From an uncultured Bdellovibrionales bacterium (GTDB taxonomy: Bacteria > Bdellovibrionota > FAC87 > UBA2466), in NCBI GenBank assembly GCA_937903155.1, contig CALCZU010000065.1, positions 1-56,460 of the forward strand: a stretch of DNA of 56,460 bases. The letters run 5' to 3'. Below the pieces are notes generated by a model. It saw nothing but the letters and a program-made list of their open reading frames with translations, searched no databases and was not told the DNA's origin. The position numbers were made by a program, and so were the translations under genes. Below are positions 52,865 to 56,460 of this stretch, one piece after another. Each line of letters opens with the position of its first letter. Position 1 is the stretch's first letter.

Positions 52865-54296
52865 CCGCACGTCTTCGTAAAGCAGGTTTGGTTTCTGGCG
52901 TCTCGGATTCGACGAGAGATGCAAGAGCTTCTCTCAATTTTGGTCCGGCGACTATTTTGTAGTCCTCGAGGAATTGAATCACCATCCCTGGCGAGTCGCT
53001 GAGAACTTTAGCGAGAGTTTGGTCCACTTTACCCAGATCACTCGCGAGAGTTCTTATTCTGAGGATGATTTTATCCGTACCGCTTTCAAGAGTGTGTTCT
53101 AGGAGCTTCCGATCATGGATTTCAAGGAGGCGACGAAGAACCGCTTCTTGAGACAAAATGTTGGTTTCTAATAAAAGTTCGTAGGATGACGGAACTTGTC
53201 GGAGTGCCAAAAGCGTCAATTGCGCATGCACTCTGATTTGCCATTTTTCGCTATTCTCAAGCCATCTCAGAAGTTCGAGAACTTTTGCGTCTGGTTTGGG
53301 GTTATTTGCCAGTGAGACCATCGGCGCGCCCTCCACCCTAAAAAAATTCATTTCGTCTACGAGAAGGGCGACTGTTGCTTTAATAAATTGAGGCGAGTCC
53401 TTTGGAGTCTTTTGTTTTACGAGCGCATTGTAAGCTAAAAGTGCGAGGGCCGAGGCTTCAATCTGAATGAAATCTTCCTCTACGTGATCCAGCTCTGACG
53501 GCTCGTAGTATTTAGGCAAAATTCGGTTTGTTTCGTGTTCGACAGCGAAGAGTAAATCAAAAAACAATTGTTGATGAGAAAACGGCAGTTTTGTGGCGCG
53601 TTCGAGAAGAGAACCAAGGAAGCCGAAGTCCCAAGCGGCGACAGTTTTCAACCAGTTTTCTTTCGCGGACTCGATGATTTTTTTTCTAAATTCGGGATTT
53701 TCTAGCTCGTGAAAATGAAGCGACAGGCCGACTAAGCGGGCTTCAAAGATTTTGTGAATCATGTCGAGAACCGCGGGATTTTCTAAAGGGGCTTTTCCGA
53801 TTTCACGCAATTTTGGATCTTCGAACTGATTGTATTTTGCAAGAAGATCGCAGACGACATGTCGAGCGCTCACCACCATGTCGGGAGCTTTCCTAATCAG
53901 GTCACTGAGGAGTCGTTCAGCGTTTATTCTTGAGAGCTTTCCAAAACGATCGAGAAGTTTACCTCTCAGCTCGGGGTCTAATTTCGAAAGCGCTCGAAAT
54001 AAAGTGGGGTGAGTTCGCGGGTCGTGCTCAAATTGATATCGCTCCACCAAAAATGATTCGATTTGTTCGGGGAGTTTAAAAGATTCTCCTAAGCTTAACC
54101 AAGCCGGGTCTTTGACTTCTTCGATGCTCGAGCCAGCAATTCTACTGCGATAAGAAATAGCTGGCAGCTTTTCCCTACAACTGAGGGAGGGAGGGGAAGT
54201 AGACTCCGGCTTCTCATCTTTGGATTTATCTGCTGCAAACCCAACGGCGTAAAGACCCATGAAAATCAAAAGCGCTAGTTTAGCCTTTTTCATCAT
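52848..54296 (-). CDS. Exported alpha-helical protein of unknown function
   Basis: A 482-aa protein with a signal peptide (about residues 1-21, MMKKAKLALLIFMGLYAVGFA) and a mature part of regularly spaced amphipathic helices resembling HEAT or TPR-like repeats (for example ENPAVLDMIHKIFEARL and KVLELLRWLENSEKWQIRV). One Cys near the N-terminus and one in the first helical part. No family recognised. The gene has its own promoter and no co-directed neighbour, so its link to the polyene-like cluster is only positional. Confidence 0.75.
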   Translation of the reverse strand: MMKKAKLALLIFMGLYAVGFAADKSKDEKPESTSPPSLSCREKLPAISYRSRIAGSSIEEVKDPAWLSLGESFKLPEQIESFLVERYQFEHDPRTHPTLFRALSKLDPELRGKLLDRFGKLSRINAERLLSDLIRKAPDMVVSARHVVCDLLAKYNQFEDPKLREIGKAPLENPAVLDMIHKIFEARLVGLSLHFHELENPEFRKKIIESAKENWLKTVAAWDFGFLGSLLERATKLPFSHQQLFFDLLFAVEHETNRILPKYYEPSELDHVEEDFIQIEASALALLAYNALVKQKTPKDSPQFIKATVALLVDEMNFFRVEGAPMVSLANNPKPDAKVLELLRWLENSEKWQIRVHAQLTLLALRQVPSSYELLLETNILSQEAVLRRLLEIHDRKLLEHTLESGTDKIILRIRTLASDLGKVDQTLAKVLSDSPGMVIQFLEDYKIVAGPKLREALASLVESETPETKPALRRRAAKLLR

Positions 54297-54332
54297 CTTT
54301 GGCGGTCTCCCATTCCGTTGAAATGCGGCGAA

Positions 54333-54363
54333 CTTATACCATAAAAATGACGCTTTCAGTCAA
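54333..54363 (-). promoter_or_regulatory. Predicted extended -10 promoter for the helical protein gene
   Basis: On the minus strand TTGACT (54358-54363) and TGGTATAAG (TATAAG at 54333-54338) occur with a 19-base spacer. The TGn extension could compensate for the long spacer. The start point would be near 54326, 30 bases before the ATG. Confidence 0.5.
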
Positions 54364-54437
54364 TTTTCTGTCCCCGTCGAATGGGGAACAGGGGCGTAAA
54401 AGGGCACTTCCTTTGTGTTGAGCTAAATAGATATTAT

Positions 54438-54466
54438 TTGACAGGAAATCGGCCTTCGATTGTAAA
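54438..54466 (+). promoter_or_regulatory. Predicted promoter for the DegT aminotransferase gene
   Basis: A consensus TTGACA (54438-54443) is followed after 17 bases by TGTAAA (54461-54466). The start point would be near 54473, about 41 bases before ATG 54514. Confidence 0.55.
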
Positions 54467-54513
54467 TAGTAACCAATAGGCTTTGCTGACAAGCACTGAA
54501 AGGTTTCCCCCAA

Positions 54514-55635
54514 ATGCAGAATAAAATCTCGCTTTTTAAAGTCCACATGCCCGAATCGATCAAAGCACCGCTTTGGGAGACTTTATTTTCGGGATTCATT
54601 GGGCAGGGACCTAAAGTCAATGAGTTCGAAGAGTGCTTAAAAAGTTTTGTCGAAAGTCCTTATCCTGTGACGCTGAATTCGGCGACTTCTGGCCTTCAGT
54701 TAGCCCTTCGTTTGGCGAATGTTGGACCCGGGGACGAGGTGATTTCGACCGCGATGACTTGTACGGCGACGAACATGCCAATTCTTGCGTCGGGTGCACG
54801 CATTGTTTGGGCAGATGTGGATCCGATTTCGGGGAATATCACTCCTGAAGCGATTGAAGAACGAATTACTCCTCAGACCAAAGCGATTTTGGTCGTTCAT
54901 TGGGGCGGCCAGCCTTGCAAGATGAATGAGATTAACCAGATCGCGAAAAAACATTCGCTGAAAGTTATCGAAGACGCGGCTCATGCGTTTGGGTCGGAGT
55001 ACATGGGACGTAAAATCGGCAATCATTCGGATTACGTCGTTTTTTCATTTCAAGCGATTAAGCATATTACAACTGTCGACGGTGGAGTCCTTTTTTGTAA
55101 ATCCGAAGAAGACTACAACCGCGCTAAACTTTTGCGTTGGTATGGAATCGATCGTGAAGAAAAAGGTCGTACGGATTTTCGCTGCGAAAATAATATTCCT
55201 GAATGGGGTTATAAATTTCACATGAATGACGTCGCCGCGACGATTGGAATTGAACAACTGAAATTTGCCGGCGAGATTGTCAGAAAACACCGAGACAATG
55301 CTGCTTTCTATTACGATTCGCTTCAAGGAATTCCAGGAGTAAGGCTCGTAGAAAAAAGTACGGATTGGAAATCCGCCTATTGGCTCTTCACAATGCACAC
55401 CCAACGCCGAGACGAATTTACACAGTTCATGAGCGACAACGGTGTCATGACTTCTAAGGTGCACAACCGAAATGATATTCATACCGCATTTGCAGAAGCA
55501 AAAACGTATCCAATGCCAGGACTCGAAAAGTTTTACGAGAGCATGGTCTGTATCCCCGTAGGTTGGTGGATCACCGAAAGCGAACGATCTTATATCGTCG
55601 AAAAAATCCGCGCCTTCTCAAAAAACCATATTTAG
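54514..55635 (+). CDS. DegT/DnrJ/EryC1-family sugar aminotransferase
   Basis: A 373-aa PLP-dependent aminotransferase acting on a 4-keto- or 3-keto-nucleotide sugar in cell-surface glycan synthesis. The PLP Lys is Lys183 in FSFQAIKHITTVDGG; LNSATSGLQLALRLANVGPG, IEDAAHAFGSEYMG and WGYKFHMNDVAATIGIEQL are standard family segments. Unlike RfbH in this window it keeps the catalytic Lys, so it is a true aminotransferase. Substrate unknown; a perosamine-type product is one possibility. Converges on the methyltransferase gene (32-base gap with a small cgtcg/cgacg hairpin). Confidence 0.9.
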   Translation: MQNKISLFKVHMPESIKAPLWETLFSGFIGQGPKVNEFEECLKSFVESPYPVTLNSATSGLQLALRLANVGPGDEVISTAMTCTATNMPILASGARIVWADVDPISGNITPEAIEERITPQTKAILVVHWGGQPCKMNEINQIAKKHSLKVIEDAAHAFGSEYMGRKIGNHSDYVVFSFQAIKHITTVDGGVLFCKSEEDYNRAKLLRWYGIDREEKGRTDFRCENNIPEWGYKFHMNDVAATIGIEQLKFAGEIVRKHRDNAAFYYDSLQGIPGVRLVEKSTDWKSAYWLFTMHTQRRDEFTQFMSDNGVMTSKVHNRNDIHTAFAEAKTYPMPGLEKFYESMVCIPVGWWITESERSYIVEKIRAFSKNHI

Positions 55636-55667
55636 TAGAACTCGTCGCCACGACGGGGTAATAGCAA

Positions 55668-56460
55668 TTATAGAGAGCGAAAGATTAAATTTCTCGAAAA
55701 ATGGATTTGGTGTTCTTTTGCAAAGTTAGATTGCGGGAGATTCTGGCCTGAGCCCGTGTGGCTGATGAGCTGATAGCCAAGCGATGTCATTTTTTTCTCA
55801 AAATCAGTGAGCGACAAAAAGCGGTGAGGGACTTCCGTTCCGGGCATATTGATTTGCTTTGAAACATACGTTTCGATTTCGCCAATGACGAGGCGTTCGA
55901 AAAAAATCAGTTTAGGCTTCAGTCGCGTGAACTGTTCCAAGAGCGAATCCAAGTCTTCGATGTATTGAAGGGCTGAATTAACATAAACCAGATCGACTTG
56001 AGCGGCCGGGAACTCTTGCATGCTCGAAAAAAATCGAATTCCGGACTCGGCTCTGAAAAATTCAGTTCCCGCCGCACAAATCGCGGGCGTTTCCACAATA
56101 TTATAGTCCACTCTTTCCGTCGAGGTGAGGCAGTCTCTGAGTAGAACAAACCCTGATCCGATGCTGCCTCCAAAATCTAAAACCACCACTTTTTCTTGAA
56201 CACTGAGCAATGTGGAAACAAGATACGAAATTCCGTTGGGAGTAGGATTAACTTGAGGTTCTCCGCGCAACTTACGGCGGTTTTTGCCTTGCAAAAAATA
56301 CTCTGCGTTTTTCTTTGCTCCTTCAATCCAGGTCGCTTCCGTAAAGGCTCCGCCTTTTATCGGAACATCAGAAAAAGTTTTAAACGTTCCTTCCCATGTT
56401 TTTCGGGGAAGAAAAGGATTGCGCCCTTCGCGATACTTTTCGAGACTGTCTTGAATCAGT
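55668..56460 (-). CDS. TIGR04325-like methyltransferase, 5' end beyond the window
   Basis: A SAM-dependent methyltransferase-like protein, about 264 residues visible. The frame is open to the window edge: upstream of a TTG at 56294 it continues through TWEGTFKTFSDVP and AEYFLQG, which match the TIGR04325 pattern, so the TTG is not the start. The Rossmann core has VVVLDFGGSIGSGFVLL, followed by VDLVYVNSALQYIEDL. This family occurs in LPS loci of Leptospira and similar bacteria. The gene converges on the aminotransferase gene and probably belongs to a surface-glycan cluster continuing to the right. Confidence 0.8.
   Translation of the reverse strand, partial: LIQDSLEKYREGRNPFLPRKTWEGTFKTFSDVPIKGGAFTEATWIEGAKKNAEYFLQGKNRRKLRGEPQVNPTPNGISYLVSTLLSVQEKVVVLDFGGSIGSGFVLLRDCLTSTERVDYNIVETPAICAAGTEFFRAESGIRFFSSMQEFPAAQVDLVYVNSALQYIEDLDSLLEQFTRLKPKLIFFERLVIGEIETYVSKQINMPGTEVPHRFLSLTDFEKKMTSLGYQLISHTGSGQNLPQSNFAKEHQIHFSRNLIFRSL

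Overview
The window is a stretch of a Gram-negative (diderm) bacterial chromosome of moderate GC. It starts inside an rRNA operon and has no phage, plasmid, IS or CRISPR signature. A complete type II secretion (T2SS) operon with a GspN gene, an LpxR-type lipid A deacylase, a DUF3095 protein, a TIGR04325-type methyltransferase and many unfamiliar exported proteins suggest a Bdellovibrionota-like or other former deltaproteobacterial lineage. That placement is an inference with low to moderate confidence; the 23S sequence would settle it.

Layout. 1-3.7 kb: 3' end of 16S, spacer with a single tRNA-Ile(GAT), full 23S, 5S and a strong terminator. 3.7-9.5 kb: housekeeping genes (lepB, a ROK sugar kinase, a two-gene ABC exporter, the 23S-directed RNA helicase dbpA, an exported lipase-like protein). 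9.5-23.1 kb: a tightly packed minus-strand operon in the order gspC-D-E-F-G-H-I-J-K-L-M-N. No prepilin peptidase (gspO) is present, so it must lie elsewhere. 23.3-30.9 kb: DUF309, a zinc-type CDF exporter, tRNA-Lys(CTT), an LpxR-like protein, exported unknowns, DUF3095, and a 919-residue exported protein combining an AAA+ P-loop with a degenerate FtsH-type (M41) peptidase domain. 30.9-36.7 kb: an O-antigen group (Wzx-like flippase, CDP-glucose synthesis, the iron-sulfur dehydrase ddhC/rfbH, a formyltransferase) and a coiled-coil lipoprotein.

37.6-52.9 kb holds the most interesting locus: a 15-gene aryl-polyene/flexirubin-like cluster in four transcription units. Unit 1 (minus) is ACP, ketosynthase, a chain-length-factor-like protein whose nucleophile is replaced by Glu, a NodB-type deacetylase and an MBOAT acyltransferase. 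Unit 2 (plus) is a LolA-like carrier, an MMPL exporter, a C45 Ntn-acyltransferase, a DUF3261-like lipoprotein and a 67-residue membrane protein. Unit 3 (minus) is a PlsC-type acyltransferase and a GT2-DUF2062-LpxL-like fusion. Unit 4 (plus) is a ketoreductase, a CrtI-like FAD oxidoreductase and a second ketosynthase. Units 1/2 and 3/4 diverge from short promoter regions. The locus has an elongation and outer-membrane export kit but no dehydratase, acyl-ACP ligase, ammonia lyase or thioesterase, so its product may not be a standard aryl polyene.

52.8-56.5 kb: an exported helical protein, a DegT-type sugar aminotransferase and a TIGR04325-like methyltransferase that runs off the window end. No gap between genes exceeds 300 bases. 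Small-molecule functions are inferred from family motifs; no database search was run.
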